A stretch of 64,000 nucleotides of DNA from Nitrospirales bacterium (GCA_029261355.1 JAJDBM010000071.1:1-64000); one strand, 5' to 3'; shown: positions 1 to 9,050, counted from the first letter of the stretch. Numbers and translations: made by a program. Notes: generated by a model from the letters alone, not told the origin.

Positions 1-1
1 G

Positions 2-121
2 GAAGCTCGGCAACGAATCAATACCTGGATGCGATGGTACAACGAGGAACGACCACATCAAGCCTTGCGCTATCAGAGTCCTCATCAATATCGCCAGCAA
101 CAAGGCTTACAGGTGGCTTGA
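2..121 (+). mobile_element. C-terminal end of an IS3/IS481-type transposase, cut by the window edge
   Basis: Reading in frame from base 2 gives about 39 residues ending in TGA at 119-121. They contain INTWMRWYNEERPHQAL, the typical end of the DDE integrase core (rve domain) of IS3/IS481-family transposases, where a Trp-Tyr-Asn motif precedes the RPHxAL signature. Only the C-terminus lies inside the window, so completeness cannot be judged. No terminal inverted repeat could be identified downstream because the other end is missing. The fragment marks an insertion-sequence copy at the left edge, next to other worn genes. Confidence 0.85.
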
Positions 122-645
122 TTTCGGGGGAGCACTACAAACCTTCCTGTCAAGTACCAGAACGCTCTACGTTTTACCTGTCCTCGATTAGGGGAAGCTT
201 ACAATTGAGCTCCCAGTTTCTGTCTCACCCATTTATTGACTAATAAGACAAACACTGTATGCTTTTCGGTCATGGTTAAGATCAGGCGATCTCATGGAAG
301 CCATTACACTCAGACAAATAAACGAATGATGATTGTTTGCTAGATGCATATTCGTAGTGTTTGTATTACGAAAACATCAAAGCACCAGTTTGTAGTCTCA
401 GCTCTATGAATTTCAATGAGTTGGCTAACAATTTCAGATATTTGTACTCAAAAACACAAGATCTGTGGCAAATTTTTCGACAAAATTTTAGACGAAAAAA
501 CATAATCAGTGTCATAGGTGCTTTCTATATGGATTACTGAGTGAGGTTATGACACTCGAAGTCAGGTTACATTTTGCAGATGCGATATTTATATCGAGTG
601 CGAAAATATCATGGGACGATTCGATGTGTGTCCTAGGTAACTTCT
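122..645. other. Intergenic stretch right of the IS fragment
   Basis: No convincing gene is visible. The first part should hold the right end of the insertion sequence and its target duplication, but the boundary cannot be fixed without the left end. The rest becomes AT-rich toward base 640, which fits the promoter region of the following AT-rich gene. Confidence 0.4.
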
Positions 646-1473
646 ATGCATCCTTCTAAAACATTGATTCGTTCATTGCAGCTCTTTGGGTATGGTCTAT
701 TGCCGATTGGAGACGGCACTTGGCTAAATCCGCAAATTAAGGAAAAAGATAAATTTGTTGTTGTTTATTTTCCGTGGATTGATTTTTGGGTACTTGAATT
801 TTATGTTGTCGATACTAGATTTGAAAAAGAGTTTTTCTATTATGTTCGCAAGATGCATTTGCCTAACCTGCTTATTAGAGGAATGTATTCTATGACTCCT
901 CTTCTTTTCATTATGCATCAAGTCATCCATACATCAGATGCAAGTGCTATGGGGACACTCTTCTTTTTTATTTTTACAATGCTCGGTATACGTGTGTCAT
1001 ATGAGATTTTTCGGTACCGCTTTAAAAGAGCCATAAAATCTCAAGGAATTGAGGTTAAGACTACCGATGATTGTTCCTTGGGTTCAGTAATTATTTGGCG
1101 TATTATCGTTTTTAACTTTTTTGTTGCTTGGGGAAAAGATATTATTGCTTACGGTGCTTCTTTTTTGTTTACCGAAAGGGAAATGAATTCTTTTGAGGTA
1201 TCCACAGATGTTGTCACGGATTCATTGACTGAATATATCAACCAATCATTGCGTCAGCCTATTATAGCTCTGGGGGCCTCTTTATTTAGCTCCTTTCTAG
1301 GTTTTGGTTCCCTCATAATAATCAGTGGTATCTTTTTAAAAATTGCTGATGTAATTATCAAATCTGACATTTTATCAAATATGATATGGATCCCTTTATG
1401 GATATTAGGTTCAGCCCTAGGCAGTTATTGGTATTTATTTCGTTACCGCCCATTAAAAACAAAAATTACTTAA
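646..1473 (+). CDS. Unknown multi-pass membrane protein, AT-rich
   Basis: This 275-residue protein is not recognised. It has several hydrophobic segments, at roughly residues 85-125, 150-180, 205-235 and 240-265, so a polytopic inner-membrane protein is likely. The aromatic-rich N-terminus (repeated Phe, Tyr and Trp around residues 35-70) is unusual. Base use is clearly more AT-rich than the flanking genes, and it sits between an IS fragment and a broken integrase, all of which points to horizontal acquisition. It runs toward the integrase remnant and overlaps its end by about 20 bases. No function is assigned. Confidence 0.6.
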   Translation: MHPSKTLIRSLQLFGYGLLPIGDGTWLNPQIKEKDKFVVVYFPWIDFWVLEFYVVDTRFEKEFFYYVRKMHLPNLLIRGMYSMTPLLFIMHQVIHTSDASAMGTLFFFIFTMLGIRVSYEIFRYRFKRAIKSQGIEVKTTDDCSLGSVIIWRIIVFNFFVAWGKDIIAYGASFLFTEREMNSFEVSTDVVTDSLTEYINQSLRQPIIALGASLFSSFLGFGSLIIISGIFLKIADVIIKSDILSNMIWIPLWILGSALGSYWYLFRYRPLKTKIT

Positions 1474-2511
1474 ATTAATTTGTGTAAGCTTCCGCGTCAA
1501 ACGAACAGTTCTAATGTAAAAGTTCGGAGGGATTAAAGAGTTAAGCTGAGGTCGAGAGAAGTTTTCTGAAGAACTCTGTTCCATTCTTTGAGGATTTCGA
1601 ACAGAGAGTTCGAACTTACTCCCCTTGGGCGCACCAGTTTTCTCACCCGAAAAAACAAAAACTTCTGAAGAATTCTGCAATTGGTTTGCATGTAGAAATT
1701 CTACTTTATTTTTCGCCAACTGAAGGTCTTCAAAATCGAGGTTGTTATATCGTTGAAACATGGCCGTGGATTTATGGCCCACGATCTTCATTGTGGTTGC
1801 GACATCGACCCCGGCTTTCCTGTAATTGGTCGTGGCACAGTGTCGTAAGTCATGAAAGCGTAGATCGGTTATTCCTGCCTTTGTCCGTGCTGAATCAAAC
1901 GCATGCTTGATGTCTCGGATGGGTTTTCTTCTGTACAAAAACACCTGACCTGTGAGTTGTCTTTTCTTTTTTAAGAGCCGTAGAAACAATCATCGTAGAT
2001 CGTCTGTGATCGGTATCATTCTCGGTTGTTTGGTTTTGGTCGCAGTTGCTTTGAGATAGATCATATTGTTGATGAGGTCGATATTTTCCCATTTCAAGCC
2101 TAAGACCTCACCACGACGCATGCCTGTGTGGTATGCGCAGAGTAGGATGTCTTGTAAGTGGGGGAGGGCGGCATTGTAGAGACGAGTCCATTCATCGTGG
2201 GTCAGTAATCTATCGCGTTCATTATCGGGTGTGACCATCTTGACCAGACGCGCAACGTTACGATTGACATATTCATCCTGCATGTCCATCCCGAGCATGT
2301 GTTTCAATGCCGTGTGGTGATGGTTGATGGTTTGTGTGGCGAGGTGTTGAACTGATTGACGATAAGCTTTCACTTGCCGTGGTTTGATCTCAGCCAGTGT
2401 GAAGGAGCCAAAGTAGGGGATAGTGTGGCTTTCAACGATTGAAACAATTTCGTCGGTTAGCGATCTGCTATGAACAACTGGTCCGCAATGATCAGATGCT
2501 TCTCTCTTCAT
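1453..2511 (-). pseudogene. Tyrosine recombinase (phage-type integrase) interrupted by an in-frame TGA
   Basis: Two abutting segments in the same frame together form a tyrosine recombinase. The upstream part (2511 to 1993) carries the core-binding region (residues YFGSFTLAEIKPRQVKAYR) and the first catalytic Arg in GMRRGEVLGL. The downstream part carries HDLRH and GHKSTAMFQRY, giving the remaining His, Arg, His and nucleophilic Tyr. A TGA at 1990-1992 separates them with no frame change, so one base substitution (CGA to TGA is the simplest) would explain it. The N-terminal arm-binding domain is also missing, since the ATG at 2511 overlaps the stop of the upstream gene and the sequence joins the core abruptly. 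The gene is probably dead unless the stop is read through. Confidence 0.85.
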
Positions 2512-3689
2512 TAAATATAACGCGCAATAAGATTATTTTTATTTGCGTTTTTCCACGGAATATACAGCTGCGCTAGTAACACTGTGAGCAACACAATAAC
2601 GGTTGCGAAAATATACGTGGAACTATAAGACAATCCAAACCCCTCAGGTAAACCAATAAGTGTTTTTCCATAAGTCATATCACTAAACTTAAAACCAAGT
2701 ACAGGAATTAAGAGCCAGCTAACGAGGTGTAGTAAGTACAAGTGTACGATATAGGAAAACATGCTAGTCTTTCCTAGGACCTGCAAAAAACTCTCTGAAA
2801 ACGTCGGGGTCAAACGTTTTAAAAAGAACAATAAGGTTAAACCGGTCCCGACGGTGAGCAGCATAAACTGTAAAGAAATCGGATACTTTGTGGGATTAAA
2901 AAATGACATCAATGTGAACACGGTCGACTCTTGAATAACAAATCGACCAGAATCTCCGTAGAGATTAAAGTTTCTAAGTACTGCGTAGCAAAGTAGGCAA
3001 GCGATGCCAGTTCCCAACGCTTGTTTTTCAATTTTTTTAGAAAACTCCTGTGAAATATAATAACGTCCAGCCATAAAAGCCAGACACATCAACCCGATAA
3101 TGGGCAGTATGGGATAGGTAGTTCTTACTTTGAAATCGAAAGGAAGTTCCAATATATTTTTTTGATGCAAGACTGACCATAGATTGTGCATCCAGATATT
3201 GTCCTGAAAATGAAGGCCATCGACAAGATTGTGCCCCAGGACGATGAGCGCACCAGCAATAAATACTAATCTGAGATCGAGTCGTCGCAATATACCCAAA
3301 AAAACAAATCCCCAACCGATCGCCCAAATGACCTGCGCGTAGAGCATGGGGAACAAAGGGTTAAAACTCCATGACCAAGAAATAACGGTGAATTCGAGCA
3401 ATATGAGAACGATGCCTCGCTGAATCAAGCTGGTTGAGAATTCACGGCTATTGTCAAAACGATTTTCAGTCAACGCTGCTGATAGTCCCGCAAGAAAAAT
3501 AAACAAGGGAGCACAAAAATGGGAAATGAAACGCGATAAAAAAATCATCGGTTCCGTACCGGGGACGTCCATTGGATCATTCACCAAGTAATCACGGCAA
3601 TACACCATCGCATGATCGAGGATCATGAAAATAATAATCAAGCCACGAAGTAGATCGATATGGTGCAGACGAACGGTATTTTTCGACAT
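2511..3689 (-). CDS. DUF1624 / heparan-alpha-glucosaminide N-acetyltransferase-like membrane protein
   Basis: The product is a polytopic membrane protein of about 392 residues. It opens with RLHHIDLLRGLIIIFMILDH, the signature of the acyltransferase_3/DUF1624 (COG3503) superfamily, whose members move acyl groups across the membrane onto sugars or other acceptors. About ten hydrophobic segments follow to the C-terminus. The chosen start (MSKNTVRL) has AGAAG about seven bases upstream; a longer frame to 3785 lacks such a site and reads as non-coding. The stop TAA shares its last base with the ATG of the integrase remnant (TAATG). The substrate cannot be told from sequence. Confidence 0.8.
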   Translation of the reverse strand: MSKNTVRLHHIDLLRGLIIIFMILDHAMVYCRDYLVNDPMDVPGTEPMIFLSRFISHFCAPLFIFLAGLSAALTENRFDNSREFSTSLIQRGIVLILLEFTVISWSWSFNPLFPMLYAQVIWAIGWGFVFLGILRRLDLRLVFIAGALIVLGHNLVDGLHFQDNIWMHNLWSVLHQKNILELPFDFKVRTTYPILPIIGLMCLAFMAGRYYISQEFSKKIEKQALGTGIACLLCYAVLRNFNLYGDSGRFVIQESTVFTLMSFFNPTKYPISLQFMLLTVGTGLTLLFFLKRLTPTFSESFLQVLGKTSMFSYIVHLYLLHLVSWLLIPVLGFKFSDMTYGKTLIGLPEGFGLSYSSTYIFATVIVLLTVLLAQLYIPWKNANKNNLIARYI

Positions 3690-3872
3690 GGTATTTCTTC
3701 TATGCTTTTGAAAACGTTGCGATGTGCTATCGCCTCGCCTAGGGAATATATTGCCTGCAGATTTCAGTATACGGCAAGGAGTCAAGCCTAAAGTTAGTTG
3801 AAATTCTTCACGGCTCCTGGACTTCTGTTACGTGACTTTCTTGGTCGTAGTGGTCTTAAGAGGGAAGCTGCC

Positions 3873-4262
3873 TCAAAGGCGACTGCTGCCAATTTCCACC
3901 GTATGGGGATTGATCCAGACCATCAGGGGGGCAACGGAGATGTCGGCGGTTTCTTTTAGTTTGTAATAGCGGGTAGTCATCATCCGCCCTTGACTGGATG
4001 GGACTTCTAGGCGCCAGGCATGATCGCGGGGAGGGTGCGCTGTTCGTAGTGCTTGAAACATGTCCTCATAGGATCGCCATGGTTCTTTGGTTGGCGAGAA
4101 AGTAAGTTCCGGGTTCAGCCATTCATCAATTTCAATATAAAAAACAAGGACACTCCCCGTGAGTCCCGTCAACACAAAAAGGAGGTCAAAAACAAGGCCG
4201 AAAGAAATGTGCACATTCCGCCATAAGGTTCGGGCCTTGTTTCGCCGATGTTCGGGCATCAC
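3873..4262 (-). pseudogene. Truncated PepSY-associated membrane protein (N-terminal third)
   Basis: These 129 residues match the start of PepSY-TM (PiuB-like) iron-regulated membrane proteins. There is a first transmembrane helix near residues 18-45 (FGLVFDLLFVLTGLTGSVLV), followed by the first periplasmic PepSY-like segment, ending in WINPHTVEIGSSRL. Family members usually run to about 370-500 residues with three or four membrane helices, so roughly two thirds are missing. Homology seems to stop right at the NPHT motif, as after a deletion or recombination. It begins three bases after the TonB receptor stop, the normal operon partner for this family, so it was probably once a working reductase or transport partner. 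Confidence 0.75.
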
Positions 4263-4265
4263 GTC

Positions 4266-6518
4266 CTAGAGTATGTTGTTGAACACATCAAATTCAACAG
4301 TTAAGGCTCCATAGAATCCTCGACCATCACCAGGTGAGTGAAGAGTGTTTCCTGCATTCCAAACATACTCATAATACTTGTCTGTCAGATTGATGACCTG
4401 AAAATCGAATCCGACATATTTGTTGATCTGATAAAACAATCCGAGGTTTAAGAGATAATAGTCCCCAAACTGGCGTGTGCTATTGGCTCTGTCCAAGAAG
4501 TAATCGCCTTGCGCAAAGACGGAGAAGGAGCCACGGAAGTCTGGCGTAATTTGATAATCAATTCCTCCGGAAACCACATAATCAGGAATATGATCAATCT
4601 CATTATTCTTGTTACCGCTTTCGGTTGGACCGGGTGTTGTAATGATCCCTTCTTGCCAGGAAAAGGCTGCCCAGATGGAAAGTGGATTGATGGGGTTTGC
4701 ACGGAGTTGCGCATCAAATCCTCGACGCTTGGTTTCACCGATGTTCTCACTGTCGCCGGAGCCAGTAAACAAGCGCCGCACTTCGTCGTCGGCCGTTTGC
4801 TCCCAATAGGCGATGCGTCCTTCCATCCATTTGAGGGGACTGAGCTTTACGCCCATCTCCCAGCCCTCATTAGTTGAGGGCTCGAGTTCTCGACCATTTT
4901 GATAGGCTCCAGCTCCAATGCCAACCTGAAAAGTGCGCCCCCAATTCCCATAGAGACTATACCCTTCAATGGGTGTAATGACGGCACTAAATTTTGGTTG
5001 CCAGATCGCATCATAGTCATTGAGATCTAACACGGTACTGTTGGTGGTTGAATCCGTTGGGCGATTGACTAAGTCACCATCTGCGGAATCGATTCGCACG
5101 GCAGGAACAAGCTTCAGCCAATGTACCGGCTTGATGACGGCTTGTAAAAATCCGCCATAAATCAGGAAATCGAATTCCTGATTGCGAGTGAGAGCCTGGC
5201 GTCGCCGTTGGTTTCCAGAATAACGAATACTTTCATTCTCTTGTTGTTGGAAATCAAATCCGCCTTCCAATACGAAATCATCAAACCAGGGGAATTGTGG
5301 ACGGTACGTCAGCGTCGCAATGGCACCGTATTGCAGCTCATCAGTAACGCGCTCTTGTTGAGACGAGGTGGAAAAAAATTGGACAAAACGGGTTCGATCG
5401 AACTTATTGACATAACTTTTCAGTGAAAAGAATAGATTTGACGTCATGTCCACATCGAAGTGGCCGCTGACGGTCTTCATTTTTCGTTCAGTGCCGTCAA
5501 AATTGCTAAACGACGGAGATTTTTTTGGTCGGCTCCGTGACTCATCAAACGTTAGATACCCAGGGGAATCAGCTTCGCTTTCATACAAACGGGCAATGAG
5601 GCCAATTTTGTAGTTCGAGTTTGGAGGAGAGTAAAACCATTTTCCTGCGAAGGTGTATCTGCTCAAATCTGAATGATCGCGATAGCCATCTGATTCGCGA
5701 TAGGCAGCAAAATAATTTTGAGAAAACCCATCAGCCTCGAAGCCTGAAGAGGCTTGCACATCAACCGTACCGAAACTTCCGTAACTGATGCGCGCTTTGG
5801 TGTAATTACCTCCAGTGCGGGTGAAGACATTTGCGTTTCCTGCGATATTGTGTAATCCGTACCGGGCGTCGTTGGTTCCTCGAATGATTTCGATCGACTG
5901 GATATCCAGCGGAAAGATCATGTCCAAATACTCCATGTCTCCGGAATTCGTATTGCTCGGAATGCCATCGATCAAGAGTTTAATCGCATTGATTTCTCCT
6001 TCCCCATTAAAGCCCCGAAAGGAAAACTCTCCGGAGGTTCCCCCTTGATTGAAATTCGTGGTCATGACTCCTGGTGCTTGCCGAAAGAGTTGCCATGTAT
6101 AGTCGACGTTTTGGGTTTCGACGACGTCGGCTCCTAAGATGTCGACGGATGTGAGGACGTCCTGACTCTTCAGCGGGCCGGTGGCAAATCCTGTGATGAC
6201 GACTTCGCCAAGCGTGAAGAATGAATTTTCGGAGGAGTTGGAAGAATCAGGCATTTCCTGGTTGTCATTCGAGGCCGAAGTTGATATTGACGTATTCGTC
6301 ACTATGTCAGTAGCCTGGCCAAACGCTTGAACATTACTGAAAGATATACAAGATACAATTGCGATGAATACCACATAAACCTGAGAGGTCGAGAATAAAG
6401 CCAATTTCGTCTTTTCTTTCTTTTCTCCTTTAATATGGCAATACGTACGGTAAATGGTCCATATGCTTACGTTTAATGCTTTAACGGCTTCACCAACTCG
6501 TAACAGTTCCTGATTCAT
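4266..6518 (-). CDS. TonB-dependent outer-membrane receptor
   Basis: The protein is about 750 residues. After a signal region there is a TonB-box-like stretch (FTLGEVVITG). A plug domain follows, with QAPGVMTTNFNQGG, SFRGFNGEG, IDGIPSN and IEIIRGTNDARYG, and then a long beta-barrel ending near FDVFNNIL. Such receptors import scarce ligands such as siderophores, haem, cobalamin or metals, using TonB-ExbBD energy. The start MNQELL is chosen for GAGGAG eight bases upstream; a frame extending to 6614 is possible. The truncated PepSY gene follows in the same operon, and zinc genes lie just upstream, so iron-chelate or zinc uptake is the best guess. The residues before the plug are unusual: the signal peptide is preceded by about 30 hydrophilic residues. 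Confidence 0.9.
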   Translation of the reverse strand: MNQELLRVGEAVKALNVSIWTIYRTYCHIKGEKKEKTKLALFSTSQVYVVFIAIVSCISFSNVQAFGQATDIVTNTSISTSASNDNQEMPDSSNSSENSFFTLGEVVITGFATGPLKSQDVLTSVDILGADVVETQNVDYTWQLFRQAPGVMTTNFNQGGTSGEFSFRGFNGEGEINAIKLLIDGIPSNTNSGDMEYLDMIFPLDIQSIEIIRGTNDARYGLHNIAGNANVFTRTGGNYTKARISYGSFGTVDVQASSGFEADGFSQNYFAAYRESDGYRDHSDLSRYTFAGKWFYSPPNSNYKIGLIARLYESEADSPGYLTFDESRSRPKKSPSFSNFDGTERKMKTVSGHFDVDMTSNLFFSLKSYVNKFDRTRFVQFFSTSSQQERVTDELQYGAIATLTYRPQFPWFDDFVLEGGFDFQQQENESIRYSGNQRRRQALTRNQEFDFLIYGGFLQAVIKPVHWLKLVPAVRIDSADGDLVNRPTDSTTNSTVLDLNDYDAIWQPKFSAVITPIEGYSLYGNWGRTFQVGIGAGAYQNGRELEPSTNEGWEMGVKLSPLKWMEGRIAYWEQTADDEVRRLFTGSGDSENIGETKRRGFDAQLRANPINPLSIWAAFSWQEGIITTPGPTESGNKNNEIDHIPDYVVSGGIDYQITPDFRGSFSVFAQGDYFLDRANSTRQFGDYYLLNLGLFYQINKYVGFDFQVINLTDKYYEYVWNAGNTLHSPGDGRGFYGALTVEFDVFNNIL

Positions 6519-6994
6519 TAAATGAACTCCTCGAATGAAAAATAATCTAGTCCACGAAAGAATGCTTTCAAAATTCGGAAAATTTCCATCATGGATGAAT
6601 TGACGTTGAGGCATCTCAGGAGGTCGTGGCTAGACACATCAAGGTTTACCCCAGACAAGATAAAAAAGTCTTTCCCGTGCATTTGCACATCGTTCTAGAC
6701 AGATGAAAGCTTGTAAAAGGCTCGGAATGATTTTCGATGGCCCATGATTGGAATCATCATCTACCTGCCTGTCTTAAATATGTTCAGAAATCCCATATTG
6801 GAGTTTTTCTCTTCTTCGTTGAACTGGTTAAATCAATTTTGATTGGAATATCGACCGCTAAGAGACCGGAAGCTCGCCTCAAATATAATTACTAGAAATT
6901 AGTTGTTAGCTAAACAAGACGAACGAGTGGGCCATCTGGGATGTTGTCGTCGCAGCTTTTATCTGAGGAAGGGCATGAATTCCATTTTATTTCC

Positions 6995-7024
6995 ATGAAC
7001 CGTCAATAGTTGATGATGAATGGA
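6995..7024 (-). promoter_or_regulatory. Candidate LytTR-type direct-repeat pair upstream of the TonB receptor
   Basis: On the minus strand TCCATTCAT (7024-7016) and ACGGTTCAT (7003-6995) start exactly 21 bases apart. This is the same spacing and orientation as the pairs near the pilin genes. The receptor start codon is about 480 bases away, so either the leader is long or the site serves something else. Confidence 0.45.
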
Positions 7025-7057
7025 TGATTTGGTGGTGATGATCAGATTAGGCAATCT

Positions 7058-7073
7058 TGTCTCATATGAGACA
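7058..7073. promoter_or_regulatory. Perfect 16-bp palindrome TGTCTCATATGAGACA
   Basis: The sequence equals its own reverse complement over all 16 bases, with no loop and no T-run, so it looks like an operator rather than a terminator. It lies between the end of the merC-like gene and the TonB receptor promoter region, 34 bases from the direct-repeat pair. Confidence 0.45.
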
Positions 7074-7138
7074 CCAATTCTAGTGAACTAATGTAGATAG
7101 AGGAGAGGATTCCAGAGTGAATGACTTGTGATGTGACT

Positions 7139-7558
7139 CTAAACGCCCTTGCAGCTGGAGCATTGGCATAAACGATGATTCCAGAATCCAGCTCCCGCGA
7201 TGAGGCTCGCACCTAGGACATCCATCGTGATTTCTCCCGTGCTTAAGTGATCCATCTTCAATTTCCCGACTAGCAACAAGAGTAACCCTAAGGCCGAAAG
7301 ATAGCCCGGTCGTTTGTCTTCATGGACAGAATAGGTGGCTAGCAGACCAAACCCTCCAAACAAAAGTATTATCCCGAGAAAAAACCATTCAGTGGCCTCA
7401 CCCAGGATCGAACTTAAAATGAAAAACCATTCTGTAGAGAACTGTGTCGTAAGGAACGGTAAGGCCAAGATCACTATTGGAGTCAGTGCACAATGAATGG
7501 CACATGCCAATGATGCATAGGATCCCACTTGCGATAAACGTGTGCCAAGCGAGTTCAT
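7139..7558 (-). CDS. MerC-domain membrane protein
   Basis: This is a 139-residue membrane protein of the MerC type. It has the hallmark GSYASLACAIHCALTPIVIL in the first helix, where two Cys in a CxxxC arrangement sit just before a Pro. About four transmembrane helices follow and the C-terminus is Cys-rich (CQCSSCKGV). Classical MerC carries mercuric ions inward; genomic relatives next to Fur/Zur regulators are often linked to zinc or other divalent metals. It starts four bases after the stop of the Fur-family gene, so the two form one transcript. A second copy of the family lies at 9874. The metal is inferred from context only. Confidence 0.85.
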   Translation of the reverse strand: MNSLGTRLSQVGSYASLACAIHCALTPIVILALPFLTTQFSTEWFFILSSILGEATEWFFLGIILLFGGFGLLATYSVHEDKRPGYLSALGLLLLLVGKLKMDHLSTGEITMDVLGASLIAGAGFWNHRLCQCSSCKGV

Positions 7559-7562
7559 AAAC

Positions 7563-8033
7563 TTACTGACAGTCTGGGCATAATCCGCTGAGTTCGAAAG
7601 ATTGCAGGTTAACCAGAAACCCTGTTTTGTTTCGTATAAATTGTTTTAGGCGTCTTAAGGAAGGCACTGGCAAAGAGACGATCTCACCACATTGCACACA
7701 TCCCACATATTGAGCATGACCGCGCCGTTCAGACCAGGCATATCGGAACTGGCTTTCATGAGCAAAACTCAACTGCATCACCAATCCTAGATCTAACAAC
7801 ATGTGTAAGTTTCGGTACACGGTGGCCAAGTCGATTCTCGTACAATCCTGCTGAATCCGGTCAAATACTTCAGAAGCGGTCATTGGACGATCAGTCTCTA
7901 AGAGCGTACATAGGACCGCTTCACGAGGCCGGGTGCAACGGTATCCTAAATCCCGCAACTGTTGTCTGTAATGAACTGTTGCCAGCTTAGGCTGATGACT
8001 CATATCAAGAGGGTCTGCTTGGTGTAACCGCAT
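7563..8033 (-). CDS. Fur-family metal-responsive repressor, probably Zur
   Basis: About 156 residues. The winged-helix part spans about residues 15-95 and includes RDLGYRCTRPREAVL and IDLATVYRNLHMLLDLGLV, the standard Fur recognition region. The dimerisation domain carries two structural zinc CxxC pairs (CVQCGEI and CPDC). The His-rich HHHDH-type loop of iron-sensing Fur is reduced to ERRGHAQYVGC. Fur-family proteins bind AT-rich dyads with metal as corepressor. The neighbours (ZIP transporter, MerC, COG0523 GTPase) favour a zinc sensor. The ATG at 8033 is chosen; TTG at 8039 and ATG at 8003 are alternatives and none has a clear ribosome site. Confidence 0.88.
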   Translation of the reverse strand: MRLHQADPLDMSHQPKLATVHYRQQLRDLGYRCTRPREAVLCTLLETDRPMTASEVFDRIQQDCTRIDLATVYRNLHMLLDLGLVMQLSFAHESQFRYAWSERRGHAQYVGCVQCGEIVSLPVPSLRRLKQFIRNKTGFLVNLQSFELSGLCPDCQ

Positions 8034-8232
8034 GAACAAATAATAGTAAAAGTTTTTCTCATCTGCACGGCAATATAAATGAACTGCTGTTTTCTTCCAT
8101 TCAGCAGTCGATTATCGCCGCTATGATGATCGAGATAGACTGTTCTTCTATCGGGTTTGATTAGATTTCGCAGGCTGACGACAAGGTGAGCCAAACGTAG
8201 GACGCCAGTCGAATACCTTACACTGCGAATCA

Positions 8233-8256
8233 GGATTGGGAGCAAACTCCCAATCC
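8233..8256 (-). terminator. Hairpin downstream of the ZIP gene
   Basis: GGATTGGGAG, a four-base loop and CTCCCAATCC form a perfect 10-bp stem about 60 bases beyond the ZIP stop codon. There is no proper T-run on the minus strand, so it may be a processed 3' end or a weak terminator. Confidence 0.5.
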
Positions 8257-8315
8257 CATCTTCTTCTCTTCGTATCAACAGAAAAAATATCGATAATACT
8301 AGACTTTTTATTCGA

Positions 8316-9050
8316 TCAATCCGCCAACAAATGAATGCCGTAAATAAACAGACTTCCGAGTAAGGTAATCAGAGGTAACCATTGAGGCTGATGGCCTTCG
8401 TGAGCTGCCGGCAGAAGACTGCAGGCACCAAGGTAGAGAAAACCTCCGGCAAACCAGGCCAACAACAGAGCTAGCAATGGTTTGGTTAACACGAAAAACT
8501 CTTGGGTGAGCACACCAAACAACGGGGCAACCGCGATGAGAATAAGAACCGCGCGCGTTGAGGACACCGAATGGTTTGTACTGACCATAATTCCCACCGT
8601 GCTGATGCCATCGACTAATCTATGAAGAAGGACGGCCATTGCGATGACCATTCCTGTTTTTTCTCCAGCATGAAACCCTTGCCCAAGGACAAACCCATCA
8701 AAATAACTATGCAGTCCAATTCCGACACTCCCCCAGATTCCAGTCTGATGTCGGTGGCGATAATGCGTGGGACCTTCATGTGGTTCGCTATGCGGTGTCG
8801 CATATTCCAGAAAATAAAAACCGAGAAACCCGACGATACACGAAAAGAAGAGATGATGGTGATGCCAGTGACCGGTGTCTGTTTCCAGCATCACCAACAC
8901 ATCAGGAAACACATTCAATAACGCACCAGCGATTAAGACGCCCGCACAAAATGCCAAGAGGAGGGACTTGTGGGCCTTTACTTGCAACGCCAGAAACCCT
9001 GCAATCAACGTGACGGTAGCCGCAAGACCAGCGAGCAAATACGACTGCAT
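8316..9050 (-). CDS. ZIP-family divalent metal transporter (zinc)
   Basis: The 244-residue protein has eight predicted membrane helices. It carries the ZIP binuclear metal-site helices: GLHSYFDGFVLGQGF in TM4 and LLHRLVDGISTVG in TM5. A His-rich loop (HWHHHHLF and further His residues around 90-105) lies between TM3 and TM4. ZIP proteins move zinc, and sometimes iron or manganese, into the cytosol. It lies next to the Fur-family regulator in the same direction but is separated from it by about 280 bases with a hairpin, so it probably has its own promoter. The variant HRxxDG in TM5, in place of HExP, is common in the subgroup related to eukaryotic ZIPs. Confidence 0.88.
   Translation of the reverse strand: MQSYLLAGLAATVTLIAGFLALQVKAHKSLLLAFCAGVLIAGALLNVFPDVLVMLETDTGHWHHHHLFFSCIVGFLGFYFLEYATPHSEPHEGPTHYRHRHQTGIWGSVGIGLHSYFDGFVLGQGFHAGEKTGMVIAMAVLLHRLVDGISTVGIMVSTNHSVSSTRAVLILIAVAPLFGVLTQEFFVLTKPLLALLLAWFAGGFLYLGACSLLPAAHEGHQPQWLPLITLLGSLFIYGIHLLAD

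Larger units (their letters stand above)
6519..7138. other. Long control region upstream of the TonB receptor
   Basis: No gene is visible in these 620 bases. Besides the direct-repeat pair and the 16-bp palindrome there are two shorter inverted repeats: ATGATTGGAATCAT at 6744-6757 and AATCAATTTTGATT at 6831-6844, each with a 2-base centre. The density of dyad sequences suggests a heavily regulated promoter. Confidence 0.5.

Noticed and set aside
34-243. 69-codon frame starting at base 34
   Set aside because: It overlaps the transposase C-terminus in another frame; the transposase frame has the clear family signature and this one has none.
1895-2092. 65-codon minus-strand frame overlapping the integrase
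   Set aside because: It lies across the two in-frame integrase segments in a different frame and has no family features; it is a shadow of the recombinase.
4448-4877. Frames on both strands inside the TonB receptor
   Set aside because: They lie wholly within the receptor gene and have no ribosome sites or recognisable content.
8000-8278. 92-codon minus-strand frame between the Fur-family and ZIP genes
   Set aside because: It overlaps the Fur-family start and crosses a perfect hairpin; composition is not protein-like.
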